Source: JBFLYN01 sp040756655
GTDB lineage: Bacteria; Bacillota; Sulfobacillia; UBA8153
NCBI GenBank assembly: GCA_040756655.1
Contig: JBFLYN010000009.1
Location: 1-64,000, forward strand
Direction of reading: 5' to 3'
Length of the DNA: 64,000 nucleotides
Part shown: positions 1 to 7,962 of the stretch, piece after piece
Position numbering within the stretch: position 1 is the first letter of the stretch
Layout of the letters: each line of letters starts with the position of its first letter
Program-made: the position numbers and the translations under genes
The notes under the pieces: generated by a model
The model's database searches: none
What the model was told of the DNA's origin: nothing
What the model saw: the letters and a program-made list of their open reading frames with translations, nothing else

Positions 1-1
1 A

Positions 2-328
2 CAGCGGTATTCGCCGTGGTCAGCCACCTCGTACCTGATCGTGATGAAGCACTTGAGTCATTGGTTGGATAGGCACGAGTGGCCGCCAGCGGAACTTACA
101 CCTCAGCGAGTGCAGGAATTCGTGATAAAGAGAAGGGCACGTGGTTATGCGAAGGGACGCTCAGCGAGTGGAATGGTAGAGGTGTTGGTCAGCTATCTCC
201 GCAGGATTGGCGAGGTGCCTGCGGCCACGCCATTGCTTCCAGATACACTCTTGGCTAAGGTTTTGGACGAGTTCAGCACACACTTGAGCAGTCAGCGGGG
301 TTTGGCCCGGGGGTCAAGTCCCAATTGA
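2..328 (+). pseudogene. N-terminal fragment of a tyrosine recombinase/integrase
   Basis: The reading frame is open at the left window edge and ends at a stop at 326-328. The visible part (WLDRHEWPPAELTPQRVQEF, then RRARGY, then EFSTHLSSQRGLA) matches the SAM-like N-terminal core-binding domain of XerD/phage-type integrases. After RGLA at about base 305 the sequence stops resembling an integrase and runs into a stop just before a long palindrome. The catalytic R-H-R-Y domain is absent, so this is a remnant cut by another insertion or deletion. Integrase assignment is by motif recognition; the element type is unknown. Confidence 0.6.
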
Positions 329-358
329 GGAGTTATGCCGATATCGGCATAACCCCTC
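327..358. repeat. 32-bp near-perfect palindrome
   Basis: Bases 332-353 form a perfect 22-bp palindrome centred on GCCGATATCGGC. With one mismatched pair it extends to 327-358 through GAGG/CCTC flanks. It sits exactly at the junction between the broken integrase and the broken ATPase. It may be an element end or a recombinase core site. No T-run follows, so it is unlikely to be a terminator. Confidence 0.6.
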
Positions 359-367
359 AACTTTCGC

Positions 368-725
368 ATGGACGCGCAGAGCCCCATGGCGCTGATCCTG
401 GTGGGGCAGAGCGAACTCTGGGAGCGCCTGGCCCTGCAGGCCTATGCCGCTATCCGCCAGCGTATCGACTTGCAGTGCAAGCTACCGCACTATGACCGGC
501 CCCAGACCGAGGCCTACATCCAGAGACACCTCACCTATGTATGCCGGGGCGGAGCGTGACATCTTCTCCGCCGGGGCTATCGACGACATCTACCGCTTCT
601 CCAACGGAACCGCCCGGCTCATCAACAAAGTCTGCACCCACTGCTTGCTCTACGGCGCCCAGAACCAGCACCGCATCATCGACGATCACATGGTCAAACG
701 TGTCATCCAGGGAGAATTGTCGTGA
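368..725 (+). pseudogene. TniB/ExeA-type transposition ATPase, truncated and frameshifted
   Basis: Two frames join into one C-terminal half of an AAA ATPase of the kind that accompanies Mu/Tn552-type DDE transposases. The first frame reads MALILVGQSELWERL and LPHYDRPQTEAYIQRHL. The second reads AGAERDIFSAGAIDDIYRFS and then NGTARLINKVC. The frames are separated by a tandem duplication of TATG at 536-543; removing one copy restores HLTYAGAERD without a gap. Walker A and Walker B are missing upstream, so the 5-prime half is lost too. No transposase gene is left in the window beside it. Confidence 0.65.
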
Positions 726-755
726 TTCTCCCTTCAGTTTTCTCATTGGCGGATA

Positions 756-801
756 CCTGGTGCGTCAATGGTCGGACAGCCTACGCAGTCAACTGCCGGA
801 C
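756..801. repeat. Two imperfect 22-bp direct repeats, possible transposon end
   Basis: Copies at 756-777 and 780-801 share CCT, GTCAA and CGGAC blocks (14 of 22 positions) at a 24-bp period. They lie just after the broken transposition ATPase. Elements with TniB-type ATPases carry several short transposase-binding repeats at their ends, so this could be the right end of the lost transposon. Short and imperfect, hence tentative. Confidence 0.35.
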
Positions 802-825
802 ACTATGCTTCAGCAGCAACAGGAC

Positions 826-846
826 GCGTAGCAGAAAATGCTACGC
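826..846 (+). other. Small hairpin upstream of plsY
   Basis: Eight-base arms GCGTAGCA and TGCTACGC flank the loop GAAAA. No T-run follows on the plus strand. It lies 55 bases before the plsY start, in a 175-bp stretch that otherwise holds only the candidate transposon end repeats. It may be a leader hairpin or a terminator remnant. Confidence 0.3.
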
Positions 847-900
847 CTACAACCTCTGATTTTGCCGAGTATGGGTTCCGCATGAGTAGGGGGAGTAAAG

Positions 901-1476
901 ATGAGCAACGCCGTCTTGCTGTTGTGTGCCTATCTCGTGGGCTCGGTCCCGGGTTCCTGGCTTATGGCCCCGGCTGGCCACCTCGACATGCGCACCGTCG
1001 GCAGCGGCAACGTCGGGGGCATGAACGTCATGCGCAATGCCAGCCTGCCCGCGGGCCTGCTGGGGGGTCTCATCGATGTGGCCAAGGGTACGGTGGCCGT
1101 CCTCCTGGCCATGAGGTTCTCCACTGCGCCGCACCTCCCGCTGGCCGCGGCGGTCCTGGCCGTTGCCGATCATAACTTCGTCCCTTACCTGCGCTTTCGC
1201 AGCGACAAGGGCCTGTCTGCCCTGGCTGGAGGCCTGTTGATACTCTCCCCGCAGCTGCTCCTGGTCCTGCTGGTGGTGACAGGAGCGGGGGTCCTGGTCC
1301 TCCCCGACACCATGATGGGAGTGGCGGCGGCCATCACCCTGGCCCCAGTCGCGGCCTGGCTGCTCAAGCGCGAACTGGCCTGGGTGCTGTATGGGGCGGG
1401 CCTGGCCGTGATGATACTGGTCAAGCTGCTACCGGACTTCACCGCGTTTGTGCGGGGACGGCGCCAGCTGGTCTGA
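901..1476 (+). CDS. plsY: PlsY-family glycerol-3-phosphate acyltransferase
   Basis: PlsY-family membrane enzymes transfer an acyl group from acyl-phosphate to the sn-1 position of glycerol-3-phosphate, the first step of phospholipid synthesis. The 191-residue product has the family length, several hydrophobic helices and the motifs VGSGNVGGMNVMRN (about residues 36-49) and DVAKG (about 59-63). The third motif is divergent: ADHNFVPYLRFRSDKG where most members have GHNFPVFLGFKGGKG. The GGKG to SDKG change touches a region important for substrate binding, so it may be a paralogue rather than the main enzyme. A GGGGGAG ribosome site precedes the ATG. It stands alone, convergent with nagB. Confidence 0.8.
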   Translation: MSNAVLLLCAYLVGSVPGSWLMAPAGHLDMRTVGSGNVGGMNVMRNASLPAGLLGGLIDVAKGTVAVLLAMRFSTAPHLPLAAAVLAVADHNFVPYLRFRSDKGLSALAGGLLILSPQLLLVLLVVTGAGVLVLPDTMMGVAAAITLAPVAAWLLKRELAWVLYGAGLAVMILVKLLPDFTAFVRGRRQLV

Positions 1477-1503
1477 CTGCCGGCGCCGTCCTCGTGAAGA
1501 ACT

Positions 1504-1543
1504 GGGCAGGTGACGCTGTCCTTGCAAGATAGCGTCACTGCCC
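1504..1543. terminator. Stem-loop between convergent plsY and nagB
   Basis: GGGCAG-G-TGACGCT pairs with AGCGTCA-CTGCCC around a 13-base loop, with a single bulged G. It lies between two convergent genes and could end transcription from either side. There is no good T-run, so the terminator reading rests on position and stem strength. Confidence 0.45.
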
Positions 1544-1622
1544 TGGACAGAAGATGGTCTGTTCATACGGTATGGTATATATGCCAGGCGGTACCCCGCC
1601 CGGTCAGGGTCTCCCGCCTCCT

Positions 1623-2351
1623 CTAGCTAGCAGGCCAGTACGCAGCCGCGCCCCGGTCCAGGATGACCGTGAGTGATGGGTGAAGCTGGAGGAAGGAAGC
1701 AGGAACGTCCGGCGTCACCGGTCCCAGGAGAGCCCTCCTGATGATGGAGGCCTTGTCCTGCCCGCTGGCAAGAAGGAGTATCTTCCTGGATTCCAAGATG
1801 GTGCCAATGCCCATGGACAGGGCAAAGCGTGGTACGCCTGGGCCGACGGAGCCGAAGTTGGCCTGTATGGTTTCATGAGCCAGCCTGACCGGCCCGGTCC
1901 TGCCCTGCCGGGGTGCGCCGGGTTCATTGAACCCTATGTGCCCGTTATGGCCGATGCCCAGGACCAGGAGATCGATCCCGCCGGCCCGGGCCAGCTGATG
2001 TTCGTACTCAGCGCATGCCTGCTCCGGTTCCGGGGCTCTGCCATCCGGTATGTGGACGTGGTCCCAGGGCACATTCACATGTTCCAAGAGGTGCTTCTGC
2101 ATAAATGCGTGGAAACTCCTCGGGTCCCGGGGGTCCATCGGGTAATACTCGTCGAGGTTGAATGTCACCACGCGGGAGAAGTCCACCCGGCCCTGGCGGT
2201 ACAGCTGTACCAGTGCTGCATAGAAGCCTACCGGGGTCCTGCCCGTGGGAAGACCCAGCACCAGGTCGGGCTTCTCCCCGATCTCGTCACCTACCAGGCG
2301 TGCGGCGACCAAGCTCAGGTCCTCATAGGTATCGACAATGATGGTTCTCAT
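1623..2351 (-). CDS. nagB: Glucosamine-6-phosphate deaminase
   Basis: NagB converts glucosamine-6-phosphate to fructose-6-phosphate and ammonia, feeding amino sugars into glycolysis. The 242-residue protein has GLPTGRTP (33-40, phosphate loop), NLDEYYP with the catalytic Asp/Glu (65-71), GIGHNGHIGFNEPG with the ring-opening His (132-145) and SMGIGTI. It has the length of short bacterial NagB enzymes. Its ATG overlaps the murQ stop in an ATGA, so the two are translationally coupled, and it is the last gene of the operon. Confidence 0.95.
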   Translation of the reverse strand: MRTIIVDTYEDLSLVAARLVGDEIGEKPDLVLGLPTGRTPVGFYAALVQLYRQGRVDFSRVVTFNLDEYYPMDPRDPRSFHAFMQKHLLEHVNVPWDHVHIPDGRAPEPEQACAEYEHQLARAGGIDLLVLGIGHNGHIGFNEPGAPRQGRTGPVRLAHETIQANFGSVGPGVPRFALSMGIGTILESRKILLLASGQDKASIIRRALLGPVTPDVPASFLQLHPSLTVILDRGAAAYWPAS

Positions 2352-3259
2352 TGACTCCTGCTCACCGCTTCACTCACAAACCCACCCGCCTCCGCCAGGA
2401 GACGGGCGGCCTCAGTGGCCGGTACCCGTGCTATCGCCATCACCACGGCCACCTTCACGCGTAGCCCCGCCTCTTCCAGGTAGCGCTCGGCCTCATCCTC
2501 TCCACAACCGGACGCGAGGGAGATAATCCGGCGTGCGCGCTGGACCAGCTTCTGGTTGGTCAGTTGCATGTCCACCATCAGGTTGCTATATACCTTCCCC
2601 AGCCGGATCATGGTCGCAGTGCTGAGCATGTTCAGCACCATCTTCTGGGCGGTCCCCGCCTTCATCCTGGTTGAGCCCATGATGACCTCGGGTCCGGTGG
2701 CCGGGCAGATGGCTATCTCCGCCACACTGGCCATGACCGCGCCCGGGTTATTGAAGACGGCTATGGTCCTGGCACCCAGGGCCCTGGCCTCCATGAGCGC
2801 CCCGACCGTATAGGGAGTGCGCCCGCTGGCCGCGATCCCGACCACGACATCTCCCGCGCGGACGCCCCGGTCGCGGACATCGGCCGCGCCCTGCCCGGCG
2901 TCATCCTCCACCCGTTCCACCGGGGCCACCAGTGCCCTCTGCCCGCCGGCCATGATGGCCTGCACGAGGTCGGGGCTCACCCCGAAGGTAGGCACACACT
3001 CGGAGGCGTCCAGCACCCCGAGCCGCCCGCTGGTGCCGGCGCCCACGTAGAACACCCTGCCTCCCGCCCGGAGGCACGCAACCATCACGTCCACGGCCCG
3101 GGCAATGGAAGGCAGTTCGCCCTCGACGGCCAGGGCTACCCCCTGGTCCTCCGCATTGATCATCCTGACCGTAGCGAGGGTCTCGAGACGGTCAATTCCC
3201 AAGGTCCGCTCGTTACGCCCCTCGGTCAGCGCTCTGTCCAAGTCGAACCCCTGCTTCAC
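2348..3259 (-). CDS. murQ: N-acetylmuramic acid 6-phosphate etherase
   Basis: MurQ cleaves the lactyl ether of MurNAc-6-phosphate to give GlcNAc-6-phosphate and D-lactate. The SIS fold is clear: GAGTSGRLGVLDASECVPTF (about 73-92, with the catalytic Glu in SEC) and SGRTPYTVGAL. The start chosen is GTG at 3259 because AGGAGG lies 7 bases upstream; an ATG 30 bases further out has no such site. This gives 303 residues, the usual family length. It lies between PTS EIIA and nagB. No nagA is visible in the window, although GlcNAc-6-P must be deacetylated before NagB can act. Confidence 0.95.
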   Translation of the reverse strand: MKQGFDLDRALTEGRNERTLGIDRLETLATVRMINAEDQGVALAVEGELPSIARAVDVMVACLRAGGRVFYVGAGTSGRLGVLDASECVPTFGVSPDLVQAIMAGGQRALVAPVERVEDDAGQGAADVRDRGVRAGDVVVGIAASGRTPYTVGALMEARALGARTIAVFNNPGAVMASVAEIAICPATGPEVIMGSTRMKAGTAQKMVLNMLSTATMIRLGKVYSNLMVDMQLTNQKLVQRARRIISLASGCGEDEAERYLEEAGLRVKVAVVMAIARVPATEAARLLAEAGGFVSEAVSRSQ

Positions 3260-3285
3260 ACAACGACCTCCTAACGCGCGCAATC

Positions 3286-3789
3286 TCATTCCCCCGGTCT
3301 TTTGACCCGAAACAGCACATCGATGCCCGCGGCCACCTTCTTGGTTCCGGGCAGTAGCTCGATATTGTCCTGGGGCGCGGTCACCACCACCGGCGAGGTG
3401 AGAACCACCCCCGCGCTCTTCAGTCCCTGAAGGTCAAGGTGAATAACCGGCTGTCCCGCCCTAACCGTATCACCTTGCTTCACGAGCACCCGGAAGAACC
3501 GGCTGACGCCCGGGGTGTATACGGTATCCACGCCCACGTGCACCAGGATCTCCAGGCCGTCCCGGCTAAGAAAGCCCACCGCGTGCCCGGAGGAAACGAG
3601 TGCGGCCACCTTGCCGTGTACCGGTGCCACCATGACCTCCCCCTCCGGTACCACGGCCACGCCAGCACCAATGGCCCCGCAGGCGAAGGCGGGATCGGGA
3701 ACTTCGTCAAGCCCAATCGCTGTCCCACTGAGCGGCGCCAGGATGTCTAAGATTTCGTATCTCTCATCTACCATCATAGACTCACTCAT
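3286..3789 (-). CDS. PTS glucose-type EIIA protein
   Basis: A free-standing EIIA-Glc (Crr-like) domain that accepts phosphate from HPr and passes it to an EIIB. The core is intact: APVHGKV, then SSGHAVGF (His69) and GLEILVHVGVDTV, with the phosphorylatable His at about residue 84. The natural partner is the EIIBC encoded upstream, which lacks its own EIIA. The first ATG lies inside the 11-bp duplication made by the MITE insertion; the ATG pair at 3777/3774, behind GAGTGAG, is an equally good start. The insertion places the MITE directly upstream of the ribosome binding region. Confidence 0.9.
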   Translation of the reverse strand: MSESMMVDERYEILDILAPLSGTAIGLDEVPDPAFACGAIGAGVAVVPEGEVMVAPVHGKVAALVSSGHAVGFLSRDGLEILVHVGVDTVYTPGVSRFFRVLVKQGDTVRAGQPVIHLDLQGLKSAGVVLTSPVVVTAPQDNIELLPGTKKVAAGIDVLFRVKRPGE

Positions 3790-3790
3790 T

Positions 3791-4108
3791 GGGGTATCCG
3801 CTTAACTCAGGTGACCACTATATATAGTGGTCACAGATGGAAATGATAACGCCCGCATGGCCTAGTCAATTATCTCCCTTATGGGTCACCAGGTCAAGCC
3901 AAGCCGCCTGCTGGACAGGGCGGCAAAACAACATGATAGGGGTCTGGCGATGGCAGCCGTCCGTCCGGCCACCGAAGCAAGGCCAGGCAGATTCGGCAGT
4001 CCTCCTTGGTGGCGGACACCCACTCCAATGCAAGGGGGGTCTCCGGATAGATTTCCAGGACTCAATACTACATAAAATAGTATCAACCTGAGTCAAGCGG
4101 ATACCCCA
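3791..4108. mobile_element. MITE-like element, 318 bp, with 21-bp inverted ends and 11-bp target duplication
   Basis: The left end (3791-3811) and right end (4088-4108) are inverted repeats starting GGGGTATCCGCTTAACTCA, with one mismatch in 21. The 11-mer ACTCACTCATT is directly repeated outside both ends (3780-3790 and 4109-4119), as expected of a target-site duplication. No ORF inside resembles a transposase. An 11-bp duplication fits IS4-family (IS231-like) elements, but the family is an inference. It splits the MurNAc operon between the DUF871 gene and EIIA. Confidence 0.75.
3811..3834. repeat. Perfect 24-bp palindrome inside the MITE
   Basis: GTGACCAC and GTGGTCAC arms flank an alternating TATATATA core. 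It begins at the last base of the left terminal repeat, so it belongs to the inserted element rather than to the mur operon. In RNA it would form a hairpin upstream of EIIA. Confidence 0.7.
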
Positions 4109-4127
4109 ACTCACTCATTACCTGCAG

Positions 4128-5219
4128 TCACCCTTCTACGAAATGAAACCTGGTTCCCGCCCCGATCAGGTCGACCAGCGGCCAGTCCTCTTCCACGACC
4201 CGGCCCAGCACGTTCACCCTGGGATCGGGAGGCAGGTCCCTCCGCGCTATCTGCAACTCACCCGAATACCTCAGGTACAACCGGTTATCCACGGTCACTG
4301 CATACGCCGGCCGGACCAGCGCCGGGCGCGGGTGGATATCCACCCCCTGGCCGGCATACTCCCTGGAGCTGGATGACCTCACCACCCACCCGGCCGCATC
4401 GAGCCGGTTCTGGTGCCTCCCGCCCAGCACGACCGCTCTCTCCGCGGCGGTGACGTCGGGCGCCAGTCGCACGCGGAGCGGGACCGAGCCGCCGAGCCAT
4501 ACCGAGGCTACCTCCTCCAGCTCGTCGCGGGAGGCCCTAGGGTCCCCGATCACCAGGATATCAATCACTCCCGCCGCCAGGAGTTCGGCCGCCGCCCGCG
4601 CCGGAGGGAGGTCGCGGTGGTCCTCCACGGTCGGGAGCCCCTGGTACAGGGGCCCCCGCCGGGTGGCCCGCGAGGGGATGAATCCCCAGATGGTTACGGC
4701 GTATTCCCTGAGCAACGCGGCCTTCTCGCGCAGGAAGGCCATGGACAGGCCCGTCTCCGGCCGGGGGTAGAAGTTGTGACATGCCTCGACCCGGGAAAAG
4801 TCCATGCCCGCTGCCGCCAGCGCGGTCAGGTCAGACCTGTCCAGCGTGGAGGCGTTGAGCACGATGGCCAGACCAGATGGGTCCCTGGTCATGGCGGCGA
4901 TCTCTTCCCGGTCGTACCCGAAGTCGACCCGTATGCCCGCCAGCCCCAGCCGGGCCAGCGGGCCGAGGTCCGTGGGAGCCGCGCCCACCGCGTGGAACGC
5001 TCGCGGGGAGACGTCCGCTATCACCCTGAGCGCCAGCCGGGCGGCCGCGCCCGTCACCTCCCGCACCAACGTCACCGCCTCTGACGGGTCCTGTTCGGTT
5101 ATGTGCAGGGAGGTGAAGACCCGGGTGTACCCCAGGCGTGACGCCTCCGCCAGGTACTCGAGGGTGGGTATGGCATCGCCGCTGGGGGCGTAGGCGGAAA
5201 CTCCCACGGACCTCATCAC
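4128..5219 (-). CDS. mupG: DUF871 / MupG-like 6-phospho-N-acetylmuramidase
   Basis: A DUF871 family member (glycoside hydrolase family of S. aureus MupG), which cleaves MurNAc-6-phosphate-GlcNAc delivered by the PTS inside the cell. The N-terminal TIM-barrel part shows VGVSAYAP, TRVFTSLHI and VEACHNFYPRPETGLS; a C-terminal beta domain holds RYSGELQIARRDLP and GRVVEEDWPL. Context agrees: EIIBC upstream, EIIA-MurQ-NagB downstream. The start is taken as GTG 5219, 9 bases after AAGGAG; GTG 5225 is too close to it and ATG 5216 is possible. The specific MupG activity is inferred from family and operon. Confidence 0.8.
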   Translation of the reverse strand: MMRSVGVSAYAPSGDAIPTLEYLAEASRLGYTRVFTSLHITEQDPSEAVTLVREVTGAAARLALRVIADVSPRAFHAVGAAPTDLGPLARLGLAGIRVDFGYDREEIAAMTRDPSGLAIVLNASTLDRSDLTALAAAGMDFSRVEACHNFYPRPETGLSMAFLREKAALLREYAVTIWGFIPSRATRRGPLYQGLPTVEDHRDLPPARAAAELLAAGVIDILVIGDPRASRDELEEVASVWLGGSVPLRVRLAPDVTAAERAVVLGGRHQNRLDAAGWVVRSSSSREYAGQGVDIHPRPALVRPAYAVTVDNRLYLRYSGELQIARRDLPPDPRVNVLGRVVEEDWPLVDLIGAGTRFHFVEG

Positions 5220-5243
5220 GCTCACGCACTCCTTCTGCCCGCC

Positions 5244-6584
5244 CTATTCCATGATGAACGTGGACGGTTTCACATTGGCGGCTAGCTTATCATCGAACTT
5301 GAGCAGGGAGGTGGCAGCAAAACCGGCCACATAGGAAATCAGGATCCCGGTGAGGTATACGCTCGGCGAGGTCGCCAGGAAGGCCAGCGGGAGTCCGGAT
5401 ACGCCCATGGCGATGGTCCCGATTTTCGTGGTGGCGATGAACGCGCCGCCCACCGCGCCTCCGATGCAGGCCCCCAGGAAGGGCTTGCCGAGCGGAAGCG
5501 TCACACCGTAGATCAGCGGCTCACCTATGCCGAGCATGCCGACGGGCAGGGCCGCCTTGATAATGTCCCGCAGTTCCTTATCCTTGGTCCTGAGGTAGAC
5601 GGCGACGGACGCCCCGACCTGCCCGGCGCCGGCCATGGCCAGTATCGGCAAGAGGGGAGTGTTGCCGAGCCTGTTGATGAGTTCCATGTGAATGGGAGTC
5701 AGACCATGATGGAGACCCGTCATCACGATGGGAAGGAAGGTACCGGCCAGGATGGCCCCCGCCACCGGTCCCCCGAGACTGAGCAGTGCCTGCGTACCCC
5801 TGGTGATCCCGTCGGCCAGGAACCCACCGATGGGCTGTACGACGTAGAGGATGCCGAAGCCACCGATGAGTATGGTCAGGGTGGGCGTGGCGATGACGGT
5901 GACCGCATCGGGCATCATTTTCCCGATCTGCCTGTATAGCCAGGCCAGGAACGCCGCGGCGATCACCACTCCGATCAGGCCCCCGCGGCCGGGTACCATC
6001 TTTAGGTTCGAGAGCGCGGGCGTGATCAGGATGGCACCGGCCACAGCGCCGATGGCCGGGGGCCCGCCGTATTCCTTGGCGGCGTTCATGCCGACCATAA
6101 TGGCCAGGTACCCGAAGACCGCCCACCCGATCACGCTCACCGCCTGCATGAAGGGCAGCTTGGCGTCAACGCCCATGCGGATGAGAAGGTTGGTCAAAGC
6201 GGCGATCATGCCCGAACCAATGATGGCTGGTAACAGGGGCAGGAACACGTTAGCCAGCTTGCGCAGGATCTCCTTGATGCCGCCTCCGGTACTGGCCGCC
6301 GCCGGGCCGGCGCCTGCGGTTTCCCCGACCGCCAGTCCCAGTCCGGACGAGATCTCCCTGGCCACCTTCTCGGCCAGCCCGGGACCAAGGATCACCTGAA
6401 TCATATTACCGGTCTGGATAACTCCCTTGACGCCCTCGCACTTCTTCACAGCCTGCTGGTCAATAGCGGTGATGTCCCTGGGCTCCACCCGCAGGCGCGT
6501 CATGCAGTAGTTGACGGAAGCCACGTTGGGCTCTCCACCCAGGGCTTTCAATATCCCCTGGGCTATCCGGCGTTCATCTGCCAT
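5244..6584 (-). CDS. PTS EIIBC, MurNAc/GlcNAc-type
   Basis: A membrane sugar permease of the glucose superfamily that phosphorylates its substrate on import. The EIIB domain has the phosphocysteine in VNYCMTRLRV (Cys27); EIIC follows from about residue 105 with GSGMIAAL, TGLHHGLTPIHMELIN and GIGEPLIYG. There is no C-terminal EIIA, which matches the separate EIIA gene. The start is ATG 6584 behind AGGGAGGG; upstream in-frame codons have no ribosome site. Given MupG and MurQ beside it, the likely cargo is MurNAc or MurNAc-GlcNAc, as for MurP; the symbol is left blank because specificity is inferred. Confidence 0.88.
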   Translation of the reverse strand: MADERRIAQGILKALGGEPNVASVNYCMTRLRVEPRDITAIDQQAVKKCEGVKGVIQTGNMIQVILGPGLAEKVAREISSGLGLAVGETAGAGPAAASTGGGIKEILRKLANVFLPLLPAIIGSGMIAALTNLLIRMGVDAKLPFMQAVSVIGWAVFGYLAIMVGMNAAKEYGGPPAIGAVAGAILITPALSNLKMVPGRGGLIGVVIAAAFLAWLYRQIGKMMPDAVTVIATPTLTILIGGFGILYVVQPIGGFLADGITRGTQALLSLGGPVAGAILAGTFLPIVMTGLHHGLTPIHMELINRLGNTPLLPILAMAGAGQVGASVAVYLRTKDKELRDIIKAALPVGMLGIGEPLIYGVTLPLGKPFLGACIGGAVGGAFIATTKIGTIAMGVSGLPLAFLATSPSVYLTGILISYVAGFAATSLLKFDDKLAANVKPSTFIME

Positions 6585-6695
6585 AAAAGCACCCTCCCTA
6601 TTGTGTATCATCGATCTTGACAACCTGCCGGTTCCTGCCTGAACTCCCGGACGGTCCGCCAGCCATCACCGCCTTTCTCCTGGAAGCCAGTATGA

Positions 6696-7427
6696 TCACA
6701 GCCTGGGAAGATCCATGACGAACTTGTACCTATCCGCCCGGTAGGTTGACTTGACGGCTTCGACCGGTTCGCCTTTACGGTCGTAGGCAACCCTCTCCAT
6801 CTTGAGCAGCGGCGCACCAATGTTTACCTCCAGGACCCCGGCCTCGTACCTGGTCGCCACCACCACCTCGATGGTCTGGCGGGCCCTCTCGAACTCGACA
6901 CCGTGTTCCTCTCTGAGCAGCCGGTATAGCGACCGGCCGGTCAGGTCCTCGGAGAGTATCCACTCAAACCGTGGCAGCGGCAGGTGGCTGATCTCGAGCG
7001 CCATGGGCTGGTCGTCTGCCAGCCGCAGCCTTTCCAGGCGGACCGCCGGTGCGCCCGGCTCGATACCCAGGAGTCCCGCCACGTCCTTGCCCAACGCCAC
7101 CGTGGCCAGGGCCAGGACCTTACCTGACGGCTTGAGGCCGCGCTTTTCCATATCCTCGGTGAAGCTGGTCAGCCCGTACAGGCCCTGGGTTATCTTGGGC
7201 CGGGCGACGAACGTCCCTTTGCCCCTTTTCCTGTACAGCAGGCCTTCATTGACCAGTTCGAGGATGGCCTGCCGTACCGTCATCCGGCTGACCCCGTACT
7301 CACGAACCAACTCGGTTTCGGACGGCAGCTGGTCCTGGGGCTGCAGCCGGCCCTCAGTGATGTCCCCCTTGATGATCTCCTTGATCTGGTAGTACAGGGG
7401 CGTGGGGATGTCGGGATTGATGGGCAC
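6696..7427 (-). CDS. GntR/HutC-family regulator of the MurNAc operon
   Basis: A 243-residue regulator with an N-terminal winged helix (PLYYQIKEIIKGDI, then LPSETELVREYGVSRMTVRQ, about 10-52) and a C-terminal UTRA ligand domain (about 95-237). NagR/DasR-type members sense amino-sugar phosphates. The start is GTG 7427, 5 bases after GAGGTGA; the ATG at 7454 lies inside an operator-like palindrome and was not used. It is the first gene of the operon. Most MurNAc operons use an RpiR-type MurR instead, so a GntR regulator here is a variant arrangement. Confidence 0.88.
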   Translation of the reverse strand: MPINPDIPTPLYYQIKEIIKGDITEGRLQPQDQLPSETELVREYGVSRMTVRQAILELVNEGLLYRKRGKGTFVARPKITQGLYGLTSFTEDMEKRGLKPSGKVLALATVALGKDVAGLLGIEPGAPAVRLERLRLADDQPMALEISHLPLPRFEWILSEDLTGRSLYRLLREEHGVEFERARQTIEVVVATRYEAGVLEVNIGAPLLKMERVAYDRKGEPVEAVKSTYRADRYKFVMDLPRL

Positions 7428-7438
7428 AGTTATCACCT

Positions 7439-7458
7439 CATAATGTCTAGACATTATG
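7439..7458. promoter_or_regulatory. Palindromic operator of the GntR regulator
   Basis: A perfect 20-bp palindrome CATAATGTCT-AGACATTATG lies 11 bases upstream of the chosen GTG. Its GTCTAGAC core fits the GT-N-TA-N-AC pattern of HutC-subfamily sites. The CATAAT part could be the -10 element read on the minus strand, so binding would block transcription. Autoregulation is inferred. Confidence 0.65.
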
Positions 7459-7909
7459 TCTTATTCGCCGGCCGCTACCCGCATTCCTTCCGTGCGCGCG
7501 GATTTTCTCGTGACGGACAAGAGTAGATGGTCTTCAAGTGCAGGGAGAGCAGAGGTCCCACCTGGCTGCGGTAGCGCGCAGCAGGACAGCGGTAGGGGCC
7601 TGGCTTGCGTTTGTGCCAGGTATCCGACACCGGTGGTTGCGCCGTCCAGGCTAGAGGCGGGCACGCTTCCAGTTCAGCGTGGCCAGGAGCTTCGGTTGAT
7701 AGCTTCCCCCGCCGCCAGGGCGCTGGCGGCCGGGTCGCGCAGCTGCCCCCGCTCCGCTCGTTATCTTGGCCAGCTGCCTTTCGACGGCCTGCGCCAGTTC
7801 CTCCTGTTTGCGCAGGCGTTCCTCCTACGGCAGACCACTCTAAGCAGTCTGCCGTAGCCATGACCCCCGTGGCAAAGCCCAGCCAGAATCATAGGCCGTC
7901 ATCACACAC
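7459..7909. other. Non-coding stretch with a strong hairpin and a possible gene remnant
   Basis: No convincing gene. A hairpin with perfect 11-bp arms CTACGGCAGAC/GTCTGCCGTAG lies at 7825-7857. Just beyond it on the minus strand a startless frame reads ERLRKQEELAQAVERQLAKI, coiled-coil-like, then low-complexity residues to a stop near 7654. This may be the tail of a lost gene or insertion element. The long ORFs on both strands here have no ribosome site and no family resemblance. Confidence 0.4.
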
Positions 7910-7942
7910 AAAAAACGGGGCCGGGGAATACGCTCCCCGGCC
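7910..7942 (-). terminator. Rho-independent terminator of the TRAP permease gene
   Basis: On the minus strand GGCCGGGGA-GCGTAT-TCCCCGGCC is followed by CCG and six T. It lies about 20 bases after the permease stop and marks the downstream end of the catabolic island. Confidence 0.85.
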
Positions 7943-7962
7943 TTATACACGCCGCCTTTCTT

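Noticed and set aside
3811..3834. 24-bp palindrome as an operator of the mur operon
   Set aside because: It starts at the end of the MITE terminal repeat and lies within the inserted element, so it is not an original control site.
7475..7861. 128-codon minus-strand frame between gntR and the TRAP permease
   Set aside because: No ribosome site, repetitive composition and overlap with the GntR operator region; treated as non-coding.
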